Shown one piece after another: positions 8,806 through 18,440 of a stretch of DNA of 64,000 nt. Within the stretch, counting starts at the first letter, position 1. Each line of letters begins with the position of its first letter. The DNA is from Glaciecola sp965660815. Lineage in GTDB: Bacteria; Pseudomonadota; Gammaproteobacteria; Enterobacterales; Alteromonadaceae. The DNA is taken from contig CBFIBG010000005.1 of the NCBI GenBank assembly GCA_965660815.1, forward strand, positions 110,933 to 174,932, given 5' to 3'. The translations under genes and the position numbers were made by a program. The notes below the pieces were generated by a model. The model saw nothing but the letters and a program-made list of their open reading frames with translations, was not told where the DNA came from and searched no databases.

Positions 8806-9703
8806 AAGCTATTGCTCCATGGTTGCGATAGTAGGTAGACCAAATGTTGGTAAATCGTCTATTTTAAATAGAATTTTAGGGCAGAAAGTGAGTATCACCT
8901 CAAGGAAGCCCCAAACCACTCGCCATCGTATAATGGGCATTGACACCTTGGACAACAAACAAGCGATTTATGTCGACACTCCCGGGTTGCATATCGAAGA
9001 AAAAAGAGCAATCAATAAACTCATGAACCGAGCCGCGGCCAGCTCCCTTGCTGACGTTGAGTTAATTCTTTTCGTCGTAGAGGGTACTCGCTGGACGGAA
9101 GATGACGAGATGGTTCTGGAGAAAATCAAACAGTCCCATAAAGAGTGTTGGCTACTCGTAAACAAAATAGACAAAGTCGAGAATAACGAAGAGCTATTGC
9201 TTACGTTAACTAAATTAAACAAACTCCATGATTTTACTCATGTAATTCCTATATCTGCCAAAAAGAATCAGAAAATAGAAAGCTTACGACACATGATTTT
9301 GGATCAACTTCCTGAAAGTGAATTTTACTTTCCAGAAGATTACATCACCGACCGCTCGAGTCGGTTTATGGCTGCCGAGATAATTCGCGAAAAGCTCATG
9401 CGTTTTACTGGAGATGAACTCCCTTATTCAGTAACGGTCGAAATAGAGCAATTCAGTTTGACCGAAAAGGGTGTGTACCATATTCATGGCTTGATATTAG
9501 TGGAACGTGCTAGCCAAAAGCCAATGGTGATAGGTAAAAAAGGTTCCCATTTAAAAACTATCGGCGCTGAGGCGCGTAAAGATATGGAACAGCTTTTCGA
9601 TAACAAAGTTTTTTTGGAGCTTTGGGTAAAAGTGAAGTCAGGCTGGGCAGACGATGAGCGAGCGCTTCGATCATTAGGATATGAAGAGGATTATCGCTCG
9701 TAG
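8798..9703 (+). CDS. era: GTPase Era
   Basis: Essential GTPase that binds the 3' end of 16S rRNA and promotes 30S maturation. The P-loop GRPNVGKS is at residues 13-20, followed by the effector region SRKPQTTRHRIMG, G3 DTPGLH and G4 NKIDKV (about 122-127). The C-terminal KH domain has IHGLILVERASQKPMVIGKKGSHLKTIGAEARKDME. The length of 301 equals the E. coli protein. It overlaps the rnc 3' end, and the rnc-era pairing is conserved. Downstream, however, lies pdxH and not the usual recO. Confidence 0.98.
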   Translation: MSKSYCSMVAIVGRPNVGKSSILNRILGQKVSITSRKPQTTRHRIMGIDTLDNKQAIYVDTPGLHIEEKRAINKLMNRAAASSLADVELILFVVEGTRWTEDDEMVLEKIKQSHKECWLLVNKIDKVENNEELLLTLTKLNKLHDFTHVIPISAKKNQKIESLRHMILDQLPESEFYFPEDYITDRSSRFMAAEIIREKLMRFTGDELPYSVTVEIEQFSLTEKGVYHIHGLILVERASQKPMVIGKKGSHLKTIGAEARKDMEQLFDNKVFLELWVKVKSGWADDERALRSLGYEEDYRS

Positions 9704-9733
9704 TAATTGGTGATAACGCATAAGAGGTTGAAT

Positions 9734-10375
9734 GTGAAAGAACTGCATGAGTTCAGAAAAGAGTATACACTTGGGAAATTGGACAAAGATGCTCTCACAG
9801 AAAATCCTTTGGATTTATTCAAAATATGGTTAGACGCTGCGATTCAATCAGAATTACCAGATCCTAATGCTATGACAGTCGCCACTGTTGATAAAGATGG
9901 TCGACCAAGCCAGCGCATAGTTTTATTAAAAGAACTCACCGATGAGGGCTTCGTTTTTTATACAAACTTGGGAAGTAACAAGGCAAAAGACCTGAAACAA
10001 AACCAAAATATAAGCCTTCATTTCCCATGGTATTTTTTAGAGCGCCAAGTAAGTGTAATTGGTAGAGCCGAATTACTGTCTCGTGCTCAGGTGTTAAAGT
10101 ATTTTTTATCACGCCCAAAAGACAGCCAGTTAGGGGCTTGGGCATCAAAGCAATCCCAAGTAATTTCCACCAAAGAGTTGCTATTAACTCAATTTGCTCA
10201 AGTGAAAGAAAAGTTTAAGAAAGGCGACATTCCTCTGCCTGATTTTTGGGGCGGGTACTTAATAAGACCGACTAGAATTGAGTTCTGGCAAGGTGGAGAA
10301 CACAGGTTACATGACAGGTTTGAGTATTTGAAAAAATCCGACAATACTTGGGATATTCAAAGATTGATGCCGTGA
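9734..10375 (+). CDS. pdxH: Pyridoxamine 5'-phosphate oxidase
   Basis: FMN enzyme that oxidises pyridoxine or pyridoxamine 5'-phosphate to pyridoxal 5'-phosphate. Characteristic segments are DPNAMTVATVDKDGRPSQRIVLLKE, FYTNLGSNKAKDLKQN, FPWYFLERQVSVIGRAE, SRPKDSQLGAWASKQS and the C-terminal FWGGYLIRPTRIEFWQGGEHRLHDRF. The open frame could begin at TTG 9707, but GTG 9734 has AAGAGG six nt upstream and gives 213 residues (218 in E. coli), so I start there. It follows era after 30 nt and is probably co-transcribed. This slot is normally held by recO-pdxJ. Confidence 0.96.
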   Translation: MKELHEFRKEYTLGKLDKDALTENPLDLFKIWLDAAIQSELPDPNAMTVATVDKDGRPSQRIVLLKELTDEGFVFYTNLGSNKAKDLKQNQNISLHFPWYFLERQVSVIGRAELLSRAQVLKYFLSRPKDSQLGAWASKQSQVISTKELLLTQFAQVKEKFKKGDIPLPDFWGGYLIRPTRIEFWQGGEHRLHDRFEYLKKSDNTWDIQRLMP

Positions 10376-10436
10376 GTCGCAACATTATTATTTAGACGCA
10401 ACACCGTACAGTTATCTTACTTGCGAGGTGCCCATA

Positions 10437-11216
10437 ATGATAGACAGCCATTGTCATATTGATTTAGACGCGTTTGAGCATGATAGGCATCAATTGTTGA
10501 ATCAATGCAGAGAAATTGGTGTGTCTCGGTTACTTGTTTTGGGGTTAACCACACAACAGTTTCCAACCTTATTATCACTATCTGAGCAATATCCAATGCT
10601 GGATATTGCACTAGGTTGTCATCCTTATTTTTTGAAAGAAACGCAGCAGTCTCTCACACAAGTGGAAAGTGAACTCAATGACTTAGCATCTAAACATCAC
10701 AAAAGTTTCGTTGCCATTGGAGAATGCGGCTTAGACAAGAAGATTGACATCGACATCGATTACCAATCTTCTGTGCTGTCGATACAAATTGAGCTGGCGA
10801 AGCACTTAAAAAAACCTCTTATTCTCCATCATCGACATTCGCATAATGAGTTAATTAAGATGCTCAAAGATAGTCAGTTTGCCTTCGGTGGAATATTACA
10901 TGCTTTTAGTGGTAGCGAACAAATCGCAAATACGTATATTGAATTAGGGTTTAAATTGGGAGTAGGGGGAACGATCACCTACCCGCGAGCAATAAAAACC
11001 AGAAGTGCAATAAAGAATATTGATTTGAAACACTTAGTACTTGAAACAGATTCGCCTGATATGCCCTTAAATGGGTTCCAAGGAGAGCGAAATACGCCGC
11101 TACAATTACCAAGAGTGGCAGAGTCACTATCCTCACTTAAAGGTTGTCCGGTCACAGATATTATGGAGCAAACATCTATTAACTATCTAAGCGTTCTGAA
11201 CTTATTAGAGCCATAA
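10437..11216 (+). CDS. TatD-family metal-dependent hydrolase (YjjV-like)
   Basis: TIM-barrel amidohydrolase-type metalloenzyme. Members are metal-dependent deoxyribonucleases or uncharacterised hydrolases. The N-terminal metal-binding DSHCHID is at residues 3-9. Further ligands are in AIGECGLDKK, LILHHRHSHNE, LHAFSGS and the terminal LETDSPDMPL. The length of 259 and overall text are closest to E. coli YjjV rather than TatD or YcfH, judged from memory. A GTG at 10428 is in frame, but GAGG at 10425-10428 is placed 8 nt before the ATG at 10437, which I choose. It follows pdxH by 61 bp. The physiological substrate is unknown. Confidence 0.88.
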   Translation: MIDSHCHIDLDAFEHDRHQLLNQCREIGVSRLLVLGLTTQQFPTLLSLSEQYPMLDIALGCHPYFLKETQQSLTQVESELNDLASKHHKSFVAIGECGLDKKIDIDIDYQSSVLSIQIELAKHLKKPLILHHRHSHNELIKMLKDSQFAFGGILHAFSGSEQIANTYIELGFKLGVGGTITYPRAIKTRSAIKNIDLKHLVLETDSPDMPLNGFQGERNTPLQLPRVAESLSSLKGCPVTDIMEQTSINYLSVLNLLEP

Positions 11217-11261
11217 ATGTGATTGATAACACTCATACTCTGCTGGGTATTAAACTATTGA

Positions 11262-11855
11262 CTATATGACGTCAGCCTCATCGAATTTATATGTGTTTCT
11301 TATTTTGTAAAAAAATCGAGTCGCCAACACAGCAATAATAACGCTTAATAACACTACCAGTAATGTCTGGGTTAATTGATTTTCATTGAAATTGCGATGA
11401 TGCTGGGTAATTTCTTGCTGATCAAGCACTAACTTAATGTATCCAATAGTTTCTGAATTAAACACTATATCTTCTACAAACACTAAGGGTTGAGGTCCTT
11501 GCTTTGTCATCATATCTATGACTGTAGGGCGCTCTTCTTGCTGAGCATATCTAATGCCATTTTCGTTAAATAAAACGGCATCGGTTACAAACATACCTTT
11601 ATTGATAACGTCCACGTAATGACCTAATAACTCTTGATCTTCTCTGGCTAATGGCGCTGCAACTAATTTAGCTGCTTGAATTGTTAAACTTCTTCCAAGT
11701 TGCTCTGACTCTACTTCATACCATTGCTGTGCGTTATGTGTATGCATAAAAAATAAGTTGACGCCCACTACAATGCACAAAATAAACAGTACCAAGTTAG
11801 ATATGCGTTTAAATATTGAGGAATCACTTGAATCTGTCATGGATAAAGTACTCAT
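11262..11855 (-). CDS. Smp/YtjB-like inner-membrane protein (AhpA family)
   Basis: Small protein with an N-terminal membrane helix (about residues 17-36, ISNLVLFILCIVVGVNLFFM), a periplasmic domain of about 110 residues (LGRSLTIQAAKLVAAPLAREDQELLGHYVDVINKGMFVTDAVLFNENG) and a second helix near the C-terminus (TLLVVLLSVIIAVLATRFFY). This topology and text match Smp/YtjB, the gene usually divergent from serB. The function is not established; the periplasmic part is sensor-like. A GTG at 11891 is the first in-frame start. I prefer the ATG at 11855, which gives 197 residues, but no start has a good ribosome binding site. Here cheV separates it from serB. Confidence 0.72.
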   Translation of the reverse strand: MSTLSMTDSSDSSIFKRISNLVLFILCIVVGVNLFFMHTHNAQQWYEVESEQLGRSLTIQAAKLVAAPLAREDQELLGHYVDVINKGMFVTDAVLFNENGIRYAQQEERPTVIDMMTKQGPQPLVFVEDIVFNSETIGYIKLVLDQQEITQHHRNFNENQLTQTLLVVLLSVIIAVLATRFFYKIRNTYKFDEADVI

Positions 11856-12039
11856 TGTTGTTTTTTGCCGAATCCACTCAAATTGGTGCACATATTTTGT
11901 GTTTTTATAACCTTAGCACATAGAGATTGGTTTCCACTAATTCACAACTCATTTTATTATTTCCAACGAATAAATAAGTATTTATTATTCTAGTTTTGTT
12001 GCCGATAGATATGTATTAACACGCCATACAGGACGTAAT

Positions 12040-12993
12040 ATGTCACAACTATTGTCTTCTATAGACCAACGCACACAACTTGTTGGTGAAAACCGTCTTG
12101 AACTGCTGATGTTTAAACTTGGCACTAGACACACTTTTGCTTTAAATGTCTTTAAAGTAAGAGAAGTAATTACAGTTCCAAAATTGAATCAAATGCCAGG
12201 GTCACATCACTACATTAAGGGCGTGACAAATTATAGGGGAACATCTATTCCTATTATTGACTTAAGAGCCTCGATACAGATGGATCGACTTGGCTTAGAT
12301 TATCATCCAGAAAACGTCATTATCACTGAGTACAACCGCAGCGTTCAAGGTTTTTTGATAGGTCAGATTATGAATATCGTGAATACATCATGGAGCGATA
12401 TACAGCCCCCACCCAAAACCACTGGAAAAAATCATTACTTGACCGCAATTACAAGAGTCGAGCATGAAGATGAGAATCAACTTGTTGAAATTATTGATGT
12501 TGAGAAAGTACTCTCTGAGATAATTCACTACGATACGAGCTTTTCTGAAGACTTATTAGACAACGAAATAAAAGAACATTTAGCGGGCAAAAAGATATTG
12601 GTGGTGGATGATTCTTCAACGGCGCGAGCTCAAATTTCGGATACACTACACAATCTCGATATAGAGATAATCGAACGGGAAAACGGATTAGAAGCGTTAA
12701 ATACTTTAAAGTCATGGGCAGACGAAGGGCGAGATGTCTGTGAAGAAATACTGATGATGTTCACAGATGCTGAAATGCCTGAAATGGATGGATATCGGCT
12801 AACAGCTGAAGTTCGAGCGGATAGCAGAATGAAAGATTTATTCATCGCGCTTAATACCTCATTAAGTGGCAGCTTCAATGATGCAATGGTTAAAAAAGTG
12901 GGTTGCAATCGATTTATATCTAAATTTCAGCCAGATTTATTAGTCGAGGTGCTGCAAGATAGAATGAAAGAACGCTTGCAAGACGAAAAGTAA
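12040..12993 (+). CDS. cheV: Chemotaxis coupling protein CheV (CheW-receiver fusion)
   Basis: Couples chemoreceptors to CheA and is itself phosphorylated. The CheW domain spans about residues 20-165 (FALNVFKVREVITVPKLNQMPG, IKGVTNYRGTSIPIIDL, SVQGFLIGQIMNIVNTSW). The receiver domain spans about 184-310. It has the acidic pair Asp190-Asp191 (ILVVDDSSTAR), the phospho-acceptor Asp243 (FTDAEMPEMDGYRL), and a conserved Lys near the end (RFISKFQPD). The receiver carries Asn-Thr-Ser in the position of the switch Thr/Ser (IALNTSLSG), so it looks functional. It stands as a single gene between the Smp-like gene and serB, which are normally neighbours. Confidence 0.95.
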   Translation: MSQLLSSIDQRTQLVGENRLELLMFKLGTRHTFALNVFKVREVITVPKLNQMPGSHHYIKGVTNYRGTSIPIIDLRASIQMDRLGLDYHPENVIITEYNRSVQGFLIGQIMNIVNTSWSDIQPPPKTTGKNHYLTAITRVEHEDENQLVEIIDVEKVLSEIIHYDTSFSEDLLDNEIKEHLAGKKILVVDDSSTARAQISDTLHNLDIEIIERENGLEALNTLKSWADEGRDVCEEILMMFTDAEMPEMDGYRLTAEVRADSRMKDLFIALNTSLSGSFNDAMVKKVGCNRFISKFQPDLLVEVLQDRMKERLQDEK

Positions 12994-13076
12994 ATGTTCT
13001 AAAGATCGCTGCAAAGTTCATTTTCAACTGACTAAAACGCCATTATTTGATAGTCTCTAGTTAACTTAAATTTATC

Positions 13077-14150
13077 GTGAAAAGCGCGTTGTCTTCTATA
13101 ACTATATCTCCCGAAAATCTTTATCCAGTTACTTTTTTGAACAATCTTCTGGGTGCCGAAAACCAAGCATTGATTCTGCAAGCTGGCAGTAAACTAGCTC
13201 ATATCAACAAAGACTCCGAACAATATGATTCTCTATTAAGAAACGCTAACTCTTATGAAAGTTTGGTTTTCTCTGGTCAAGCCATAAATTTGTACACTTT
13301 GGAAAAAATATACAGAAAATATTTTGAAAAGGCTTCCTGTTCACTGCTTATTTCGAAACACCCTTTGCACTTAGCATTTTCAAGTCAAGTATTTGCGATA
13401 ACAATATTGTACGATTCACAACAGAAACTGGATATTTCAAAGACCAGTCTAGACATAGCAAAACACTTTTTTATTGATTGCATTAAAGTATCAAAGGTAA
13501 AAGTAAGCCAACCAGGGGTCTTGGTAATGGATATGGACTCGACCATAATTGATATGGAGTGTATTGATGAAATTGCAGCCTTAAATAATTTAGGTGACAA
13601 AGTATCCGAGATTACGGAAATGGCGATGCAAGGAAAGTTAGATTTTAATCAAAGCCTCATTTCCAGAGTAGGCTGCTTGCGAGGTATTGAAATAAGTCAA
13701 TTAGAGGCGTTAAGGAGCAGGTTGCCTATCAATCCAGGGTTTTCCAGTACCATTCAATATTTGCAACAGAGAAATTGGATTACCTGTATTGCATCTGGCG
13801 GATTTACTTATTTTGCAAACTATCTGAAGGACACATTTAATCTTACTCATGCAACCAGCAATACTTTATCAATTGATAATCAAAAGTTAACAGGAGAGGT
13901 AGAGGGCAAGATTGTTAATGGTGAAGTTAAAAAAGAGGTGTTGCTTAGTTGTTTATCGGAACATGGAATTCCTCCAGAGCAAAGTATTGCGATAGGTGAC
14001 GGCGCAAATGATTTAGTTATGATGGAGGCCGCTGAGCTTGGTGTGGCATACAAAGCCAAGCAAAAAGTCCAACTCGCCGCAGACGCAAACATTCTTTATT
14101 GTGGATTTGAAGGGCTACTTTATGCTTTGGAATTTGACGAAGCTCGATAG
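13077..14150 (+). CDS. serB: Phosphoserine phosphatase SerB
   Basis: HAD-superfamily enzyme that dephosphorylates L-phosphoserine to L-serine. The catalytic motif I VMDMDSTIIDMECIDEIA carries Asp152 and Asp154. Motif II is in ITCIASGGFTYFA, and motif III plus the acidic motif IV are in KKEVLLSC...IAIGDGANDLVMMEAAELGVAYKAK. About 140 N-terminal residues precede the HAD core, longer than some family members, and may hold a degenerate ACT-like domain as in other SerB proteins. The start is a GTG with no obvious Shine-Dalgarno. It is 83 bp downstream of cheV. Convergent with the large PilZ gene. Confidence 0.95.
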   Translation: MKSALSSITISPENLYPVTFLNNLLGAENQALILQAGSKLAHINKDSEQYDSLLRNANSYESLVFSGQAINLYTLEKIYRKYFEKASCSLLISKHPLHLAFSSQVFAITILYDSQQKLDISKTSLDIAKHFFIDCIKVSKVKVSQPGVLVMDMDSTIIDMECIDEIAALNNLGDKVSEITEMAMQGKLDFNQSLISRVGCLRGIEISQLEALRSRLPINPGFSSTIQYLQQRNWITCIASGGFTYFANYLKDTFNLTHATSNTLSIDNQKLTGEVEGKIVNGEVKKEVLLSCLSEHGIPPEQSIAIGDGANDLVMMEAAELGVAYKAKQKVQLAADANILYCGFEGLLYALEFDEAR

Positions 14151-14202
14151 CGATTGGAGCTTTTATAAGTAGGTTGATACGCTATCAAATTGGCCTTCTG
14201 TC

Positions 14203-14262
14203 TTAAAAATATATGAAAAGTAGCCAATAAGAATGAGCATTAATTTATCCTTAATTGGCTAC
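14203..14262 (-). terminator. Possible terminator of the two-PilZ gene
   Basis: Nine-base perfect arms GTAGCCAAT (14220-14228) and ATTGGCTAC (14254-14262) with a 25-nt loop. Read on the minus strand, the stem is followed by TTTTCATATATTTTT. It lies about 130 bp past the stop of the minus-strand PilZ gene and 70 bp past serB. The loop is long and the T tract is broken, so this is tentative. Confidence 0.35.
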
Positions 14263-14392
14263 AAATCTACTCTCTAGTAGCGCAATTATTTGTTTACTTA
14301 AGCTAAGAAACCCTTGAGTGTCAAATGGAAAAAGTCCAATGAGTAGATTGAAGGGCATGTTCACCAAAAGTAAAATAAGTTGTTTACACCGA

Positions 14393-16888
14393 CTATTTTT
14401 GTATTTGATAGCGATATAGCACTTCGTCCGAAATGTCGTTGATGAAAATTGCACCAGCAATGTCCCACATTTTCTCTTCAAAATATGTTGCTTTATGGAT
14501 GGCATGTTGACTTAAATACATCAATTCGTGTTCTAAGCGCTCCATATCCGGCGTCAATGCCTTATTGATGGTAATGCTAAAAGCAAAAAAGTCTCCTAAA
14601 CTTTGGGCTTGTTTAATGAATTTAATCCTATCTCTGTTGTTGGGAAGTTCATTCGACCATTTTGCTCTACTTATTGTATGAGTCACAGTGTCGAGAGGAG
14701 AGCAAGCTATAAAGATTTCGGTCTTTATTGGCCTAGGATCTATTTTGAGCACTTTTAGTGACTGATTAACGAACGATTTACTCTGCAATATATCTTGATA
14801 TAACCAAGATAAATTTACGGTAGTTAAACGTTTATCGTGGTGTAAAAAGTCCATCCATTTTGCTTTAACTTGATTGACTGTTGACATAGAGGGAAGGTAG
14901 CCTTTAGGTTGCTTTTCGATGTAAGCACAAAATTGTGGGCTGTTTTTGCAATGGATATTTCTAAGAGCAACGTTAATGCCCAGCGTACTCTCCTCAAAAC
15001 TGACCTTTTTTAATTTGTCTAAGTTATTCGAAATTAGCTCAGAAAAAAATCGTTCAGCGGTATTTTCTTCCTCGTCGGATATCGCTTTTAAATGCAAAAC
15101 CATTTTATCAATGTTTATTTCGACTACGCGGTAAGTCACCTGTTCTAACGTAAAATCAGAGCTCAATGTTTGCAGTTTGGGAAAGGTAACATTTACCTTG
15201 CTGTATGCTCGTTGCGTAAATTCTTCTTCAAGCTGGACTTTCAAGCCGCTTACAGACAGATCCTCACTGACCCCGTTTAACACACTTGAGTGTGTTTCGA
15301 TCATTACCGGCGTTCTGAGAATGTATCGTGACTGTCTTCGTAATTCACGTTCTTTGTGGCGACAAGGTTCAACCAAATATGGAAGTTTATTTCTTGCATG
15401 CCCAAATACTCTGAAATTTGGAATGATCCCCTTATCTAAATTACGTTTTTGATAACATTTTATGGCGCTCTTAGTAGTAATGTCGGTGACATTTACCATA
15501 CAACAAATGCGTTGCAGTCTAGCTTGTAATCTCGGGGTAAGTCCCTTATTTAATTGATCGATCTCTTTGCTTACTCCGTCTGGTATGCTGCTTGGGTAAA
15601 AAGCATCGCTGGGATTAATCATCATGCAACTTAACTTGAACATTCTAAAGCTTGCCTTTCTAGATGCATAACTTAAAAACGAGGGGGCTATCTCAGGATA
15701 AAGCTCTAGTTCTTTATCAGATGCGGAGTAAAAATAGACTTTTTCGTCTTTGACGTAGTTAAAACAATAAACCGTCAACTTGGGTAATGCGTCGGCCTGC
15801 TTGAGCATAAAATCGATACGAAACTGATTAACTAAAAAGCCAATTAACTGTTGACCTTTCTCGTCTGTCCAATAATCCAATATGGATTTATTCGTTGCGT
15901 TTAAACTTGCAAATTCAGCAACGTAATTTGAGTCGGCTTGTTTTTTCACAAAAACCGGTAGTGTGGGCGTATTATTGGCGAAGCTCTGCTCATATATTTT
16001 GCTTGATAAGGCCATTTCAACATTGTCTAGATTTACTTTGTACCGAAGCTTGTTTACTTTAATGAAATTTTGAATGAATTCACTAAATTGGGTATTTTGA
16101 ATTTGAGTTCTTTGCAACCGAACCTGAATTTTGTCGTTCACATTTTCAATAGAAACCACTCTATATTCTATTGATTCGTGCGACCAGCCAAAGTTTTTCT
16201 GAGTATTTCTAAAAACGACTTTTACTGAAGTATCATTCTTAAAATAATCAGCGTGATCTTTATGTCTAAGTTTGATGCGCACGCCATCAACGGAGATATC
16301 GACTGTATGTGCGTGAATGCTACTTTTATCAGTGAAAAATAGCTCGATATCAACAACATAGTTTAGCCTTTCCTGTTTGCGAATTGGGTAATTCAACAAT
16401 TCTTGGCAGGGCACAAGATAGGGTTCTTCAGGAATCGAGATACCAAGTTTTGACGTTGATGGGTTTTGCGCACTCTGTAAGTATTGTTGTTTTTCATTTT
16501 TGGCTTGTTCTAGAACCACTTCGTATACGCCAAACGTATATTCAGAATATTTTTTCACTTCTTTTTCAAAGCACAAAATAGAGTTCACATCTAGATAATG
16601 CGAAGTACCGTGATATTGAAATAATCGGCATTCGTCTTTTGAAATGGTTCTTAGGTCTATAGAACGTATACAAGGCTGGGCCAGTCGCTTGATTTCCATT
16701 TTTATAAGAAATTTCAATTCCTGAGCGATTGATCGAGTCCTGTGTTCGAACTCTGTATTAAAAGCAGTCTTGTTAACTAGCGGCGCAAGGCTTCTTATTA
16801 TGTCGGTGTAAGGCGCAAGATCGGGTTCATTCTGATGATGCTCGAACGTTTGTAAAATCAAGTCTTGGTTTAATTGTTTATCTGCCAT
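14393..16888 (-). CDS. Large protein with two PilZ domains (putative cyclic-di-GMP receptor)
   Basis: 831 residues with no signal peptide or membrane helix visible. Two PilZ signatures are present. The first is RKQER at about 170-174 with DISVDG at 197-202. The second is RRQSR at about 517-521 with DLSVSG at 543-548. Each pairs the RxxxR arginines with the (D/N)xSxxG loop that bind cyclic-di-GMP in known PilZ proteins. The segments between and after them (about 270-500 and 610-831) match nothing I recognise. The gene lies alone on the minus strand between serB and radA, which are adjacent in E. coli. A cytoplasmic c-di-GMP effector is the likely role; the output is unknown. Confidence 0.8.
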   Translation of the reverse strand: MADKQLNQDLILQTFEHHQNEPDLAPYTDIIRSLAPLVNKTAFNTEFEHRTRSIAQELKFLIKMEIKRLAQPCIRSIDLRTISKDECRLFQYHGTSHYLDVNSILCFEKEVKKYSEYTFGVYEVVLEQAKNEKQQYLQSAQNPSTSKLGISIPEEPYLVPCQELLNYPIRKQERLNYVVDIELFFTDKSSIHAHTVDISVDGVRIKLRHKDHADYFKNDTSVKVVFRNTQKNFGWSHESIEYRVVSIENVNDKIQVRLQRTQIQNTQFSEFIQNFIKVNKLRYKVNLDNVEMALSSKIYEQSFANNTPTLPVFVKKQADSNYVAEFASLNATNKSILDYWTDEKGQQLIGFLVNQFRIDFMLKQADALPKLTVYCFNYVKDEKVYFYSASDKELELYPEIAPSFLSYASRKASFRMFKLSCMMINPSDAFYPSSIPDGVSKEIDQLNKGLTPRLQARLQRICCMVNVTDITTKSAIKCYQKRNLDKGIIPNFRVFGHARNKLPYLVEPCRHKERELRRQSRYILRTPVMIETHSSVLNGVSEDLSVSGLKVQLEEEFTQRAYSKVNVTFPKLQTLSSDFTLEQVTYRVVEINIDKMVLHLKAISDEEENTAERFFSELISNNLDKLKKVSFEESTLGINVALRNIHCKNSPQFCAYIEKQPKGYLPSMSTVNQVKAKWMDFLHHDKRLTTVNLSWLYQDILQSKSFVNQSLKVLKIDPRPIKTEIFIACSPLDTVTHTISRAKWSNELPNNRDRIKFIKQAQSLGDFFAFSITINKALTPDMERLEHELMYLSQHAIHKATYFEEKMWDIAGAIFINDISDEVLYRYQIQK

Positions 16889-17003
16889 GTTTAATTATCG
16901 ACCTACTGCGTTTATTATCCATTGAATTTTATGAGCCACGCTACCATAACTAGTTTAAACTATATCTTATGTTAATTGATCACTTTTACTAAAAGGAAGA
17001 AGT

Positions 17004-18383
17004 TTGGCAAAAGCAAAAACTCAATTCATATGCACCGACTGTGGGCATTCCACCGCACGTTGGCAAGGGCAATGTATATGCGGTAGTTGGAATACTATGC
17101 AAGAAATGCGAATTAGTCCAAATAAACCTGCAAATGGAACGTCTAGAGCCAATCTTGGGTATTCGGGTATCACTTCACAAGGAGCCAAAAGATTCAGCGA
17201 AGTTGAATCAGTTGAGGCCCATAAGATCCCCTCAGATATCGGTGAGTTAGACAGAGTGTTAAGCGGTGGGATTACGACAGGTTCGGTCAATATTATTTCA
17301 GGTGATCCTGGCGCCGGTAAAACGACGTTGCTTTCGGACTTGATTGCTAAACGTTCGCAATATGTAGCGTCGCTTTATTGCACTGCAGAGGAGTCGTTGT
17401 CTCAGTTTAAAAACAGAGTCGAGCGCTTAAAACTTCAGTTTAATGAAGATAATCTTTATCTTTTATCTGAAACTGGAGTAGAGCAAATCATCGAGCAACT
17501 CGACGCAAATCAGATAAAATTTGCGGTAATTGACTCAATTCAAGCAGTAGTAAGTGAGAACGCGAACGGAAGTCCTGGTTCGCCATCGCAAGTTAAAGCT
17601 GCTGCACAGGCTTTGACACAATACTGCAAACAGAATAATGTCACCATGTTCATTATTGCGCACGTAAATAAAAATAACGAGATTGCAGGTCCTCAAACTC
17701 TTGTGCATATTGTGGATGCACTTTTGCACATAGACACGAATGACGGCCAAATAAGGACTTTGCGCGCCAATAAAAATCGCTTTGGCGATGTAGATACTGT
17801 TGGCATTTTTAGAATGTGTGAACGTGGCATGCTCAGTGTTGACAATCCTTCTGAGATTTTTCTTTCGGGTTCCAGTAATGAATCACCTGGTTCAGCAATA
17901 ACTTGCATTCGAAAGGGTAATAGAAATATATTGTTAGAGCTTCAATGCCTGACAACAGAAAACGAAGCAGAATATCCACAGAGGGTTTGTGTGGGTCTCA
18001 ACATGAATCGCATTAAGATGTTAACTGGAGTACTGCGTAAGCATACAAAAACCAAGATATTCCACGATACGTTTTTTAATATTGTAGGCGGTTTAAAAAT
18101 TGACGAATCTGAAACCTGCATTGATTTAGCCATTGTATCGGCCCTGATTAGTAGCTTGAATGAATTTGTTATTCCAAGAACGACCTGCATTATGGGGGAG
18201 CTAAGTTTAAATGGCGATGTTCGTCCGATAGATAGTGGCGTACCAAGAGTGAAAGAGGCCGCCCAACACGGCTTCAAACACATTTATGTCCCGCATAGAA
18301 ATTATCATAAGTCTATGGAAGGTCTTGGTGCCAACATTGTCGCGGTAAAAACAATTCATGAGCTTTTAGAGGCACTGTCTTAA
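17004..18383 (+). CDS. radA: DNA repair protein RadA
   Basis: RecA-like ATPase that promotes branch migration in recombinational repair. An N-terminal zinc finger (Cys10, Cys13, Cys24, Cys26) is followed by the Walker A loop GDPGAGKTT at 99-107 and Walker B in FAVIDSIQA. The RadA-specific KNRFG motif is at 257-261. The C-terminal Lon-protease-like domain (IVGGLKIDESETCIDLAIVSALISSL, MGELSLNGDVRPI) is complete. TTG at 17004 is the start, with AAGGAAG a few bases upstream. The length of 459 is normal (460 in E. coli). Confidence 0.97.
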   Translation: MAKAKTQFICTDCGHSTARWQGQCICGSWNTMQEMRISPNKPANGTSRANLGYSGITSQGAKRFSEVESVEAHKIPSDIGELDRVLSGGITTGSVNIISGDPGAGKTTLLSDLIAKRSQYVASLYCTAEESLSQFKNRVERLKLQFNEDNLYLLSETGVEQIIEQLDANQIKFAVIDSIQAVVSENANGSPGSPSQVKAAAQALTQYCKQNNVTMFIIAHVNKNNEIAGPQTLVHIVDALLHIDTNDGQIRTLRANKNRFGDVDTVGIFRMCERGMLSVDNPSEIFLSGSSNESPGSAITCIRKGNRNILLELQCLTTENEAEYPQRVCVGLNMNRIKMLTGVLRKHTKTKIFHDTFFNIVGGLKIDESETCIDLAIVSALISSLNEFVIPRTTCIMGELSLNGDVRPIDSGVPRVKEAAQHGFKHIYVPHRNYHKSMEGLGANIVAVKTIHELLEALS

Positions 18384-18440
18384 GTTAAATGCCATGCACA
18401 GGTTGTGTAGGTTGACATTTAGGTTGAAAACATAACCTTT

